Below, piece after piece: positions 1 to 12,105 of a stretch of 64,000 nucleotides of DNA (positions are counted from its first letter, which is position 1; each line of letters opens with the position of its first letter). The stretch covers positions 39,742,914 through 39,806,913 of the forward strand of contig NC_061794.1 of NCBI RefSeq assembly GCF_021462225.1, in the 5' to 3' direction. Below the pieces are notes generated by a model that was given only the letters and a program-made list of their open reading frames with translations, ran no database searches and was not told where the DNA came from. The position numbers and the translations under genes are program-made. This DNA comes from Girardinichthys multiradiatus. Its lineage: Eukaryota > Chordata > Actinopteri > Cyprinodontiformes > Goodeidae.

Positions 1-153
1 CACTTAACTCTAAAAACCATGCATCCTTCCCCTTTCACATCAACATGTTTTGCTACTTTGTGTTGCTCCATCACATAAAATGTCAATGCCTTGAAGTTTG
101 TGGTTGTAATGTATAAAAATATGAAAAAGTCGCAGGGACATAAATACTTTGCT
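1..153. mobile_element. Tc1-like element terminus (family A), truncated by the window edge
   Basis: Positions 45-153 match the terminal region repeated through this window (TTTGTGTTGGTCTATCACATAAAATC-type core, then CAATG, GTTTGTGGTTGTAATGT, ending near an ATACTTTGC-like motif). The rest of the copy lies left of the window. Confidence 0.6.
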
Positions 154-1934
154 AGGCCCCGAATTTTCATGGAACAATAAAGAGGACAAGAAATACTAAT
201 AAAAACCTTTATTTTTCATTTTTTTGTCTTTTTCAACAATTGTTTTTTTAAACTTATTGTTTTGCCCATTTGACCCATCCAACTCAATCTGCTAAAGCAT
301 CTCTTCAATGAAACCACCTGCAATCAGTTTGCCGAGTTACACACAACCTTTGTAGCCCTCTACGATCAAAATGACCACATCTCAGGAACCACCCAATACA
401 TGGAAGAACACAAGAAAACACAGATGCCTGATTGAGCCTGAAATCACAGTAGTAATGAATCAGTTGTTTGAACTACCGACTGAAAGTTTGGGAGGGGAGG
501 GGGGGGAGTAAATATGCAGGAGCAGAAACTTCACAAACACGGAGTGCTGACCAACCCAGAACCTAAGAGCAAGCTTGAAACATTTATTTGAAAAGAAAAA
601 AATAAACAAAACCAGCAAGAACCTGTATTTACAAGACAACTGCAGGTTTTTTTTGTTCATTGTCAGAATGAGACGGAGACCAATGCGACCGAACTGGACA
701 CCGTGATTACATCGTTGGTAAACTGTGGGACTCATTGTGGTTATAACAAGCAGGTGATAGCATACAGCTCATACATTCAAGCTATACACATATATGTACA
801 CAAAGTATAAATAAAACCACAAAATGAGAACCCAAAGATTACTTTCTTTGCATTTTCAACATAAATAAACCCGCAGTAAAAAAAAAAAAAAAAATTACAC
901 AATCAAGCTGGAAGGGTTCTACTGCTATTAGGAAACCCAATCAAGCGCTCATTTTCAAGTAGTTGATGTCAAAGCGCTCTCCTGTGGGGATTAAAATACA
1001 CTACAAAACCTCCCCATCAAACCTTTTAATCTCAAGCTTGCTCTTAAGGATTTTACAGGCAACTACAACACCATTTTGAGTCAAATTTGTCACACTGTTG
1101 GTGAACATTCTTCATCATCTACAATTCTTAAGACCCTTTCAGTAGAAACTTAATAAAACCTGAAATTTTAAAGGAAAAGTGACGATATTTCTATGCAGAC
1201 AGGCATTTTGATCATAGAGGTATCCGAAGTCATTTATTAAAAAAAAAACAAAATAAAAATACAAGCAGGAGAAATGGGGGAGATCAAAGATTTAAAGGGG
1301 CAGTAACTTTTAATTAAACAGATATCTTCAACAGATTACACACTGGGTTACTGCTTAGGACCTTTTTTAAATTTATTTCAAACTGGAGTGTTCATATGTG
1401 GGAGTGAAACACACCAATTACCTGTATAGGAAAATAAGATTGCATAGAACACAAAAATTTTAATCCAAAGCTGAAGGGTTTTAGAAGATTTTTTAATATC
1501 TAGGAAGTGTAGTTCACTCCCACAGCTCCCTTTGAATGCTTCTGCCTATTCAAAGCTCAGACTCGGTGCTCAATGTGAACCATGCAGGCAGTGCTCAGGG
1601 AAATCTTACAGATGCTTGCAGACAAGGACTGGAAAACATTTTGAGCCCACTCAAGGTTTCATATGTGCATGTCTGAAGTTTGTTCCTCTCAAGTTCCAAG
1701 CATGCAAATGTGATGGGGAAACTTGTCAGTGGTTAACTAAATGCAGGACATTATTGGTGTGACAATTTAAAAGGCCCTTCTTTAGTGTAATAACATTAAA
1801 AGCGTACTGTCTCTTTGAATCCCAATAAATCCCTGGGGTTGGAAATGACAAAAGGGTCAACTGATGTCTGCCTTTAGATGTTTCCACATCGTCTCACCCT
1901 TCATGCTAACCCCCAGCTCCTTTGAGGTGTCGCT
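1..1934 (-). other. 3' UTR and downstream flank of cs
   Basis: No convincing coding exon is seen. Read on the minus strand, AATAAA hexamers lie at 1377-1372, 1238-1233, 588-583 and 213-208. Any of these could end the cs transcript, and the choice cannot be made from sequence alone. The first 150 bases belong to a Tc1-like element listed separately. A Cys-rich 76-codon plus-strand frame at 1532-1762 lies antisense here and lacks an ATG start. Confidence 0.45.
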
Positions 1935-2105
1935 TCAGCCTGACTTGGGTCCGACCAGGGCCATCAGTCCATCTGTGCTCATGGACTTGGGGCGCTCCAA
2001 GGGGAAGCCTAGGGCTCTACTCCACACCAGCTGGGCGAGGACGCCCAGAGCACGGGACACACCGAAGAGGACAGTGTAGTAATTCATCTCCGTCATTCCG
2101 TAGTA
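1935..2105 (-). CDS. cs: cs exon 11: C-terminus and stop
   Basis: Encodes residues 414-469, from [20 protein letters not shown] to [12 protein letters not shown] and a final PKSG, then TGA. The length and ending match vertebrate citrate synthase. Confidence 0.96.
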   Translation of the reverse strand, partial: YYGMTEMNYYTVLFGVSRALGVLAQLVWSRALGFPLERPKSMSTDGLMALVGPKSG

Positions 2106-5100
2106 CTGCACACAAAGAGAAGACATGAATGCTTTTGCAGGGCACTATGACTGTAGACACAGCACCGCTTTATCTGAAGAACCTCCTCACATTTCGCCAC
2201 AATGAAACCACAAACTTCCATGTATTTTAATTGTAAGGTGAGTTCATTTATACAGCGCTTTTCAGCAACGAGACACTCAAAGCGCTGTACATACAATTAT
2301 AATACAATCACAAAGCAAATAAACACAGATACAGAAAAACAAATCAAATGATAAAATCAAACAGAGGTCATTTAAAAAAGTAAAATAAAATAAAGAGAAT
2401 AGAATAATGGACAAGAAAATTAAAGGAAAATTGGACTCAAAACGCAACTAATCATGCCTAGATGGCCCAGTCAAAGGCCACTCTAAACAAATATGTTTTT
2501 AATCTTGATTTGAAGCCACTTAGGGTTTCGGCACTTTTACAGTTTTCTGGGAGTTTATTCCAAATTAGTGGAGCATAAGAACTAAAAGCTGCTTCTCCAT
2601 GTTTGGTTCTGGGTATGCAGAGTAGATTTGGGCCAGAAGACCTGAGAGGTCTGGGTGGTTGATACACTGACAACAACACTATAGTGTATTTTGGTGCTAA
2701 GCCATTCAGTGATTTATAGACTAACAGAAGTATTTTAAAGTCCATTCTCTGAGCTACAGGGACCCAGTGTAGGGACTTTAGAACCGGGCCGATGTGCTCC
2801 ACTTTCTTAGTTCTAGTGAGGACGCGGGCAGCAGCGTTCTGGATCAACTGCAGCTGTCTGATCGACGTTTTAGGCAGACCTGTGAAGACACCGTTGCAGT
2901 AATCAATTCTACTAAAGATGAACGCATGAATTAGTTTTTCAAGGTCCTGCTGAGACATTAGTCCTTTAATCCTGGAGATGTTCTTTAGGTGATAGAAGGC
3001 CGACCTTGTTACTGTCTTTATGTACCTCTGAAGGTTCAGGTCTGAGTCCATCACTACACCCAGATCTTGAGCCTGATTGGTGGTTCCTAGTTGTATTAAC
3101 TGAAACTTTTAAAACGCTTTTCCTTTGGTCCAAAAAAAATTATTACTTCAGCTTTGTATTGATTCAGTTGAAGAACATTTAGGCCCATCCATGCATTGAT
3201 TTCTTCTAAGCATTTACCCAGCGCTTGAATGGGTTCATGGTCACCTGATGACATCATAACGTATAGCTGTGTGTCGTCTGCATAGTTATGATAACTTACA
3301 TTGTTGTTTATTAAAATCTGAGTTAGGGGGAGCATGTAGATATTGAATAGGAGGGGCCCTAAGTATGTAACAAACAAACAAGGTCATGAGGAACTGAGAG
3401 GAACTTACATTTTGAAAACCATTTTCCTTCCATTTCACAATTATGTGGTAGGTTAAGTTGGTTTGTCACAGAAAATCCCAATAAAATCCAATGAAAGGTG
3501 TGGTTGTGACATGACAACATGATAAAGTCCAAGGTGTTGTGGATGGCAAACGTATGATTCACTCTCATCTTACCTGCAGAAGAACTCCACTGTGAGCGTC
3601 CACGTTAGGCCAGGGGTTCTTGGCTTTACCCTGCTCCAAGAGCACATTGGGTACAATTTTGTAAAGCTGGGCAACCAACTTAAACATGGGGTCATTGGGC
3701 AGATGTTTCAGGGCAAACTCTCGCTGGCAGGTGTAACGTGGGTCAGTCTTCCTTAGGACCGCATGGCCATAACCTGGAACCACCTAGAACCAGAACAGAA
3801 ATACTGTACTCAGCTAAAATACTACTCTTAAGTATAAATAACTAGAGCTAGTACACAACAGATGAGATCACAACCTCCCTGCATGGCTTTTGACAAAACA
3901 AACTCCTGATTGAGTGGCAATGGTTGAGTTTTTACCCTTCCAGACTTGAGTGTGTTCCAGATATAATCCCTCATCCTCTCATCAGATACTTCCCCTCCAA
4001 GCTCCTTCTGCAGGGCAGTCAGCCACACCAGCACTTCCTTTAACAGAACATAATTATACACACACACAAGTTATTCAGGTTTCCAACTATGACGTTCATA
4101 CATAACATTATCACCCGGTTAGTAAAAACAAATGCACCAGTGTGGTGGACACTGGAGAATCTACGTTCAGACACTCAGCGTGGCTCTGAAAATGACAGGA
4201 ATGTTTTACGTTTTTTACATTAGCTAATGATCTGTAAACACTATGGTCTCAAATAAGTTTAATCATTAAAACACGTCGGTAGGTAAGGAGAACCTAAGAT
4301 TAATAGGTTTGTGTGCATAAAACATTTTCAGCATCCAGCAAGATTATACATTAAGTGCTAAAATGCACAAAGTTAAAACAAATAAACATAAACCCACACA
4401 GAGTCAAAACAAACTAAAAAGCATTTAAAAAGCAGTGAGGCAGAGTTGTAAATATGTGTGGTTAAATTTAGATTTCCTAGTTTAAAAAGGTTACATCTAA
4501 AGAAAAAATTATTTCTTATAGGATTTGTTTCTGTGTCACTGGTACCTTAAATCTTCTCAACTGAAACTGTGTGTGAAGAGGATGAGAAAAGTCTTTGTAC
4601 ATCTCAGCAACTTTCTCATGCATGGATCAAATAAACATGTCTGAGACATTAGGGCTTACTTGTTTTAGTTATAAAAAAAATCTCTTCAAACAAAAAAAAT
4701 TATTTGGTGGTGATTCGAGCTGAAAGCAAAAAGAGCCAAAAACACTGAGAAAACTCTGATAATCATTAGTAACATCTTTATTGTGCCTGGGTATGTTTAA
4801 AAACGCTCTGTGTGAGAGGGAACCAGGGTGAGTTAATAAGCTGCTTTAGTTTAAAACAGAAAATGATAAGGTATGTACAAACCTGATTGGCCAGACCATG
4901 AAGAGGACCAGCCAGACCATTCATAGCTGCGCTGAAGGACAGATAGGGATCAGAGAGGGCACTCCCTACTAGGTGGCTGGTATGGGCACTTACGTTGCCT
5001 CCTTCATGATCACTGGTGTGAAGAAAAACAACATTATTAACAGGACATGACAGCTTAAACATGCTAGCTTTGCTGTTTTACAGCGTTACATTTCAAGTAC

Positions 5101-8100
5101 ATAAATAAAATCAAGTTTTCTTCATAGAAAGATTAGATGGCTGGAGGCTGAGTGAGTAACGCCCTCTTCAAAGCCATTTTTGGGACGACGAAGGGTAAAG
5201 TTTTGGTTTTACAGCATATTTGTTCCAAGATATAAAATAATCAACAGTCTCCAGGGTTGTGGATCCTTAACCAATTGTAAATTTAAACTATAGGAATCGC
5301 AAACAAGTGTTTTAGAGGCCTGCTAAACTCATCCTGAGTGCAACAAAAACAAAATAAAACAATTGTTTAGCATGATCATAATTCCATTTGTTTTGATCTT
5401 GATAAACATATTAAGAGACTACAGAAAAAAATAAAATGTACAGAAAAAAGCCAGAAGCTGCTGGAGGAGAGAAGACATCCAAGGAACATTGAAGCTTCCA
5501 GTAGAAGAATTTGGGTAATTTTGTAGAGTTATCCGTGTAGGATTGAGGTTCCTAACCCACTTCCTCAGTCCTGATGTTCTGCATATTTGTTCAGGTGTTG
5601 CGCTCAAATAAAAAATCTGGTGACAAACGTGAGTACTTTAAAAAAGAAAAAAACAACACTTTGCTAATCACAGCAAGTAGCTTCAATATGCCACATTCAG
5701 AACTTCAGAAATTTGAAAACACCACTAAAAACACACTTTATACTTCGCTTTTTCCAGTTCCATATAACATTTAAAATGTTACTACTAGTTTTGCATACAG
5801 GGTGTTGCCAACAGCTTATAAAGGTGGAATCCTACAGCCTGCCATTCTGGGTCCCTGAGAAAGACCCTCAGCCCCTGAATGCTCCCCTTGGGATCCGCAA
5901 GGAATGGGTAAATGCAGAGGATAATTTCTCCATTGTGAGATCAATAAAGTCTACATTTTAAAATTTTTTTTATTCCTGAATCTGATCTTAACATTTCAGT
6001 CCATTAATAAAAATCAAGTTTGTGATGTATAAAGTTTTTTTTTTTGTACCTCGTGTACATAGGGTGTGTTACTTTTTTAATTTTATGTCCTACACTTTAT
6101 AGTTCATTGTTTTTTTGTGTTTTTCTTTAAATTTTATTAAAATGCTCCAGCTACACCAGGTCAAATTCCTTGTAGAAGATGCATTTTAAGTCCCACCTGT
6201 GGATGGTGAGATAGAGCCTCATTAGCTCAGTGAACTGGGCGTCGCTGTAGCCCAGCATGTTGGTGAAGTTATGGGACCAGTCCAGGTTGGAGTCGATGGC
6301 TCCGATGCTGCTTCCTTCACGATAAAGGTTGCGGTAGATCTTAGCAGCAATGCAGGGCAACTTGGCAATCAGGTCCATGGAGTCTTCATAGACAAACTAA
6401 GAAAAGCAGCATTAATCACTTCATTTAACCAAACAAAGTGTAACAGAGTGGACAGAAGCTTTGTGAAGCTGTAAAGCTTTCTGAGCAAAACGCCAAATTA
6501 AGTTTATAATTTCAAAATTAACTTTAGTCCTAACTTTGTCCCGCTTCACCATTTGGGTGTGATATTTTCCACTCAGTTCTAAGCCACTGTTTATTAGGAC
6601 ATGACGGGTTATCTAGATTTACACTCACCTCCCAGTACTTGGACTTGTGAACTCCCTCAGAGTATGCCTGTGCAAAGCTGCTCTCACTGTTCAGAGCTGT
6701 GATAGCAGCACTAAGCTGAGACATGGGGTGCAGGTTTGTGGGGAAATTATCCAACATGGTGACAACATGAGAGGGGAGTGCTGCTCTCTTCGCCCACTCT
6801 TTGGACACCCAGTTTACCTAAGGGGCAAAAAAAACCAAACAAAAAAAACAAAAAAAAAACACATTACTTACTTTTATGCAACTCCTTCCAGGTCAGCTTG
6901 TTTAAGAGAATAAAATATCGGTCTGAATTTTCCTTTTCGACTTCCTTCTTTAAGCCTACGCAGATGGTGTAAATCTCACAGTTAGGACGAAGGAGGTAAA
7001 AGCCATTACATGAGCGAATCATAATCAGCTAAAAGAATGGATCTTTTCAGCTGCAGCAATAAAGGTCAGACTGTGATTCAGTTTAATTTTTGGTTCTGTA
7101 GGTCAATGTACAATGACAGAGAGGCCCTAATCTATAAGCAGCCATCTCTAACAGTTTTGGAAAACAGCACCTCATAACTGCCAACTGCTTATGTAAATAC
7201 CTGAATCCTTTCCAAGTGTGGATAATCTACCACAACTAGAACTGACCCACCAATCTAACTTTTATAGTAGCCATCTCAATCCCCATTGTAGGTTCCAAAC
7301 CAATCAAAATTTTACTCCCGAATAATCAATCTTGTGTTGGGATGCTTTGGGATCCACAGCCATGGATTTCAACATTAAACTCCGGTACGGACCTTTCTGG
7401 AACTTTCAAAATAAAGTGCATTAACCTTTTTCCGGCACAGCCAGGAAACGGGATAGCTGCGGACTTCCTGTGACGCCACTACCCAAATAAAAGCACAGCT
7501 GTTGCTACATCCGCCCTCTTCCACACGGCCTTCCAGAGGGACTGGATAGGGGAGACAAAGCGCGCTGATGTCTCTTTGCTGGCAAACAGACATAAACTCT
7601 TCAACTGGATCCAAGGATGTCATACGATCATCAATCATATGTAAAGATAAGTACAAATGAAATACTGTTTGTGTATCCGGTATTTTCATTCATGAACGGG
7701 GGTAATTAAGGTACAAGCATTGCTTGACTCTCTCTCCGAGCCCTGTAGGAGCAAAAGGTGTTCGAGAGAAACCCCCTGCAAAGACGTGGTCTCCCAGTCT
7801 GGAAGAAGACAGCAGAGACCGCAGCGGACAGAACGAGCCGCCCAGCTACAGCTCCGGAGCTAGAAAGCGAACGCACCTTCTGATCGTGAGAAGCTGAAGA
7901 GGTTAGCGGGAAGCTAACCCTTTTGTTCAGAGCGAACGCACCTTCAACCCCCCGCGAAGCTACCGAGCTAACCGCTTGTTGACTGTGGATACCTTCTTCA
8001 AACTTCATCCTTGGACAACGTTTCCTCACCACGGTTTATGAGGTTAAGTGTTTTGGGCAGATTAACAGTTAGGATGAAATGATCTGAATGTTTTCATTCT

Positions 8101-11100
8101 ATGAAGTTTGTTTTTGTGAAACTCGGCTATCTTAGTGCTAGCAGGCTATCTGCAGCACACGTGCCCTGCTTGTGTTCTGTGTTTGTGTGTTTTTAAGTTA
8201 AGTCAAACTTTACTTGAAGGGTGATTTTAAACACAGATGATTGATCATAACGCGCCGTCCGCGCTTATGCTTTTTAACCCGTATATTAACAGTATTTTAA
8301 AGGTATGTGCTGATTCTGTTGCTAAGCTATTAGCTTCTTTGTTAGCTCAAATGCTAACCGGTAAGAACACGTGCTTGCTACTAAAGAGTATTTAACAGAA
8401 AGGTTGTTAGTTTTCAACCCAGTAAATAATAGTTCCTAAACATTATTTTACTAAATTTGATAACTAAGTAAAAACCATTAAGCCCCATTTCTCCAGATAG
8501 ATTTGGCTCTTTTCCAAAATATTCCCATAATAATATTTCTTCAAATATTATTTCAATAAAGGCAGCTAATTAGACACCGTGGAGAAATGGTCATCCAGAA
8601 AGTTGGTTTTATTCAGCAGATCATTCTTTAAAACATTATTTTATTAAAATAATATTGTATCTGATCTTGCATTGTGATTGGTTGTCTAAAGGTTTGCTGA
8701 TTATTGTCTAAGTTGGTTCCAAGACTAACTTAACTTCATTTCCAGATTCTTCAAGATAATCCTTGGTTCTCAAACATAAACATTGCATGGTAATGTTGCA
8801 TCACTCTTTCAGTCATGGTTTCAATCATCTTTAATCAACTTGTTTATATTGTACATAGTCCATTAGTCTTCATTATTCTTTAATTCTGCTTGGTAGTTTA
8901 GTTGGATTGTTTTAGCATAGTAAAGAGTTTGTTGATTGAAATATGTTTGACTTTGAGTTGACTTATTTTTGTTAATAAATTCTTGTATTTTAAGAAATTG
9001 TGTGAATTCATTCCATGTGTGTGCAGAGTTTTGCTGTTTAATAATGTCAGAGCTCATCTCCCACCTTTCTATTTTGTCCTAATACCATCGCCTTACTGGG
9101 CCGGTATTCACAGGACAACCCTTAACAGAGCAAAATATTATTTGATAAAATATTAAAAACAGAGACCCTGTGTCATTACTTCTTTCCTCTGAGTTTGACT
9201 AATTAATACCTAACAAAAATATTAATATTAAATATTCTCAGATTCATAATCACAACAAATGTGTTCAAATTGGGTGCCTTCCAGTTAAGAAGTGCATTAC
9301 TGCTTGCATTGAAGAGGCTACTGCAACCATTAAATATATATTTATACTTTAATAGACATCAGATCAGAATTTGAACTTATGTACCAAAGTACTTCATTTG
9401 TGTAATTTTCTCAGAAAAAAAACCCAAAAACACATCCCACGCCTTCCTGTTCAGATTTGCCTCCTGATTGGTATAAATAAATAAGAAACTGTGTGGCTTC
9501 TTGTTTGCGCTGCTGTCATTTACAGTGAAGCTAAGCCATCATATATAAATCAAATTAGATATTAAAATGTTTCTCTGTACTTACATGTTACTGTCAATAG
9601 TCTTCCAGTATGGAGCATAGGTGCAAAATTACTTTATATATATTTTTTTTTTATTCCAGAATAATTTTTATCCTTCAGCAAGTGGAAAATGTACCAATAT
9701 TTGAGATACAAGTAGAAATAATAATAAAAATAAAAAAAAACTCCTGGTGTACATCAATCCTTGTTTCAATTTACTGCATCTTCCGTCTTACTCACCTGCT
9801 CCTCAGTTGGTATTTGTCCTGTTATCAGCAGCCAAAAGAGGCCCTCAGGCAGTGGCTCCTGACCTGCTGGAGCTTTAGGCAGCAACTTCTGACACTCTGG
9901 AATGCTGTAACCTCTGAAACGAATGCCCTGCGCAGCGACACAGAGATGCAGAGGAAACACATGATCTTGTGTGAAGAATTAAACGTGTAAATAAAAGAAG
10001 TTATATTAAAATGTGTAGCATAAAACCATGGGTACTTAGAACAGATGCACATAGAGGTGCATCTCGATAAATCGTTTTGTTTCTTTGGACTTGTGTAATA
10101 TTAAAATTTTCTGAAAAACTCGATCTTTGGTGTTCATCAGCTGTACGGCATAACAATAAAACAGAAATAAATTGCTGAAATATACAACTACATAGGTAAT
10201 GGGTCTGTAGGAGTCCCCCTTTTTGAATTGAATTACCGTATTAAACCAAACTTACAAAGATATTGTAATTTATTGAGCGGTATCCGTACAGCCTATAAAC
10301 TACCAGGAGTTCTACATAGTACTTAAAAGTACAAAGTTACACAAGCTTTTATTAAAAAAAATCTAATTACGTCTTTCATGTTTGAACAACAAGACAACAT
10401 TACCAGGCTGAATGTGACTGCAGGAATAATTGATCAACTAAACTCAGTTTTAACAGTTTTTATTTATTAATATTTTTGTTTATTAATAGTTATTAATAGT
10501 TTGTCATCACTATGACCCTAATTTTCCTAAATGTTCTGTACTATATTATACATGTTGAACACTTACCTCCTCTGGATCCAACACAGATGTTTCATATACC
10601 AGACCCTTCATGCCTCTCATACCACCATAGACCTATCAAATAACAGTAAAAAATAATTTGAAAAACCTTGAGCTGCAGATCACAAATTACCACAGACTTT
10701 ACTTAAAGCTAATTATTCCATGTAGAAAACAGGTCAAGACTGGAGGTAAACTTGCTATAACAAAATAAAAATAACCAGCAGGACAAATTTCTCTTCAAGC
10801 CACCTAAAAACCAGCCAGTAAGCATCATTGCACTGGTGTAAATGCCTGTGAGTCAATACATGCTTGTTTGGGATCTGCAGCTTACAGCAGAGATTGTGAG
10901 CGACTCAGCTGAAATATCTTTGTTGGCAGGAATCGGTTCATACTGTGACCTCTGAAGCAGATGACCATACAGTGATACTTGACACAGTACACAAGCTGGA
11001 GCAGGCCTAACTGGATTACGTGTTGCAGCCAAGCTATGATTAATCTCTGCCATGGTCAAAAGCAGGGACAGACCTCCCTAAATTAGTATACTGACTCAGG

Positions 11101-12060
11101 CCTTTTTAAACAGACAATTCTTTCTACTTTCTTTATTCTACTTCTTTACATCCATGTTGGACAGTTCACTTAATGTAACATGTAAAGTGTTACTCACCAT
11201 GTCAACAGTAATCTGACCTATGTTTGTTTTGCCATACTGTTGCTTAAAGTTCTTAATTCTGGTCTGTTCTTTAGGGATGAGGTCTGCCAACACATCCTTC
11301 AGATTCTGGAGAGAAAGAGGCAACATTGATTCAACAAGACGCTTTATTTGATATAGAAATGTAAACGAAACCACACTCCAGACTTTCTGATATACAAGTG
11401 CAGCATCACAGAGCTTAGTGTGTTTGACACTTTAAAGATAGAAGTTATTAATAGTATAATACTACATATTGTAAGTCTTTTATTGATAATATAACTATAA
11501 TAATAATAAATAAAAATCAGTAATGAGGACGCTTTGAAATATTACTGCAAACTTACTGTTGTCGATGCAGTGGCATTCCTAGCAGCCACAAAGAAGTATG
11601 TGGCATTCTGTGAAAAAAACAAAAAAGCAGGATTTTTATTTTAAAAGCAACACTACATTTAAATGAAACTTTTCCAACAATTTAAAATTAAACAGCATCT
11701 CCAAAATAAACTCATGAAAAACATAACTTTGTTCATTTAAATTTATTTTAAAAAGCTCATAAAAGCCAATTAAAAGGTCATGTAAACTAAAGTGTTCACA
11801 GATCAGTATTTAGTACATTCTAACTCTAGTTCAACATTTTACACTTGGTAATCAGTATATAGTTCCTAAAAAGCAGTAGGTCTGGGGCGAGGCAGTGGCA
11901 CAAGGTTAAAGCGTGTGACTCATGTACAGAGGTTAGAGTCTTTGACTCAGCCGTCACGGGTTGGAGTCCGGGCCCATTGACCTTTGCTGCATGTCTTCCT
12001 CTCACTCTCTCCACCACATTTCCTGTCAGCCAACTTACAAAATAAATGCCACTAGTGCCA

Positions 12061-12105
<45 letters not shown>

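Noticed and set aside
460..735. 91-codon minus-strand frame downstream of cs
   Set aside because: Low-complexity hydrophobic translation with no family resemblance; better explained as 3' UTR.
1532..1762. Cys-rich 76-codon plus-strand frame
   Set aside because: Starts from a non-ATG codon, lies antisense in the cs 3' flank, and shows no splice or family support.
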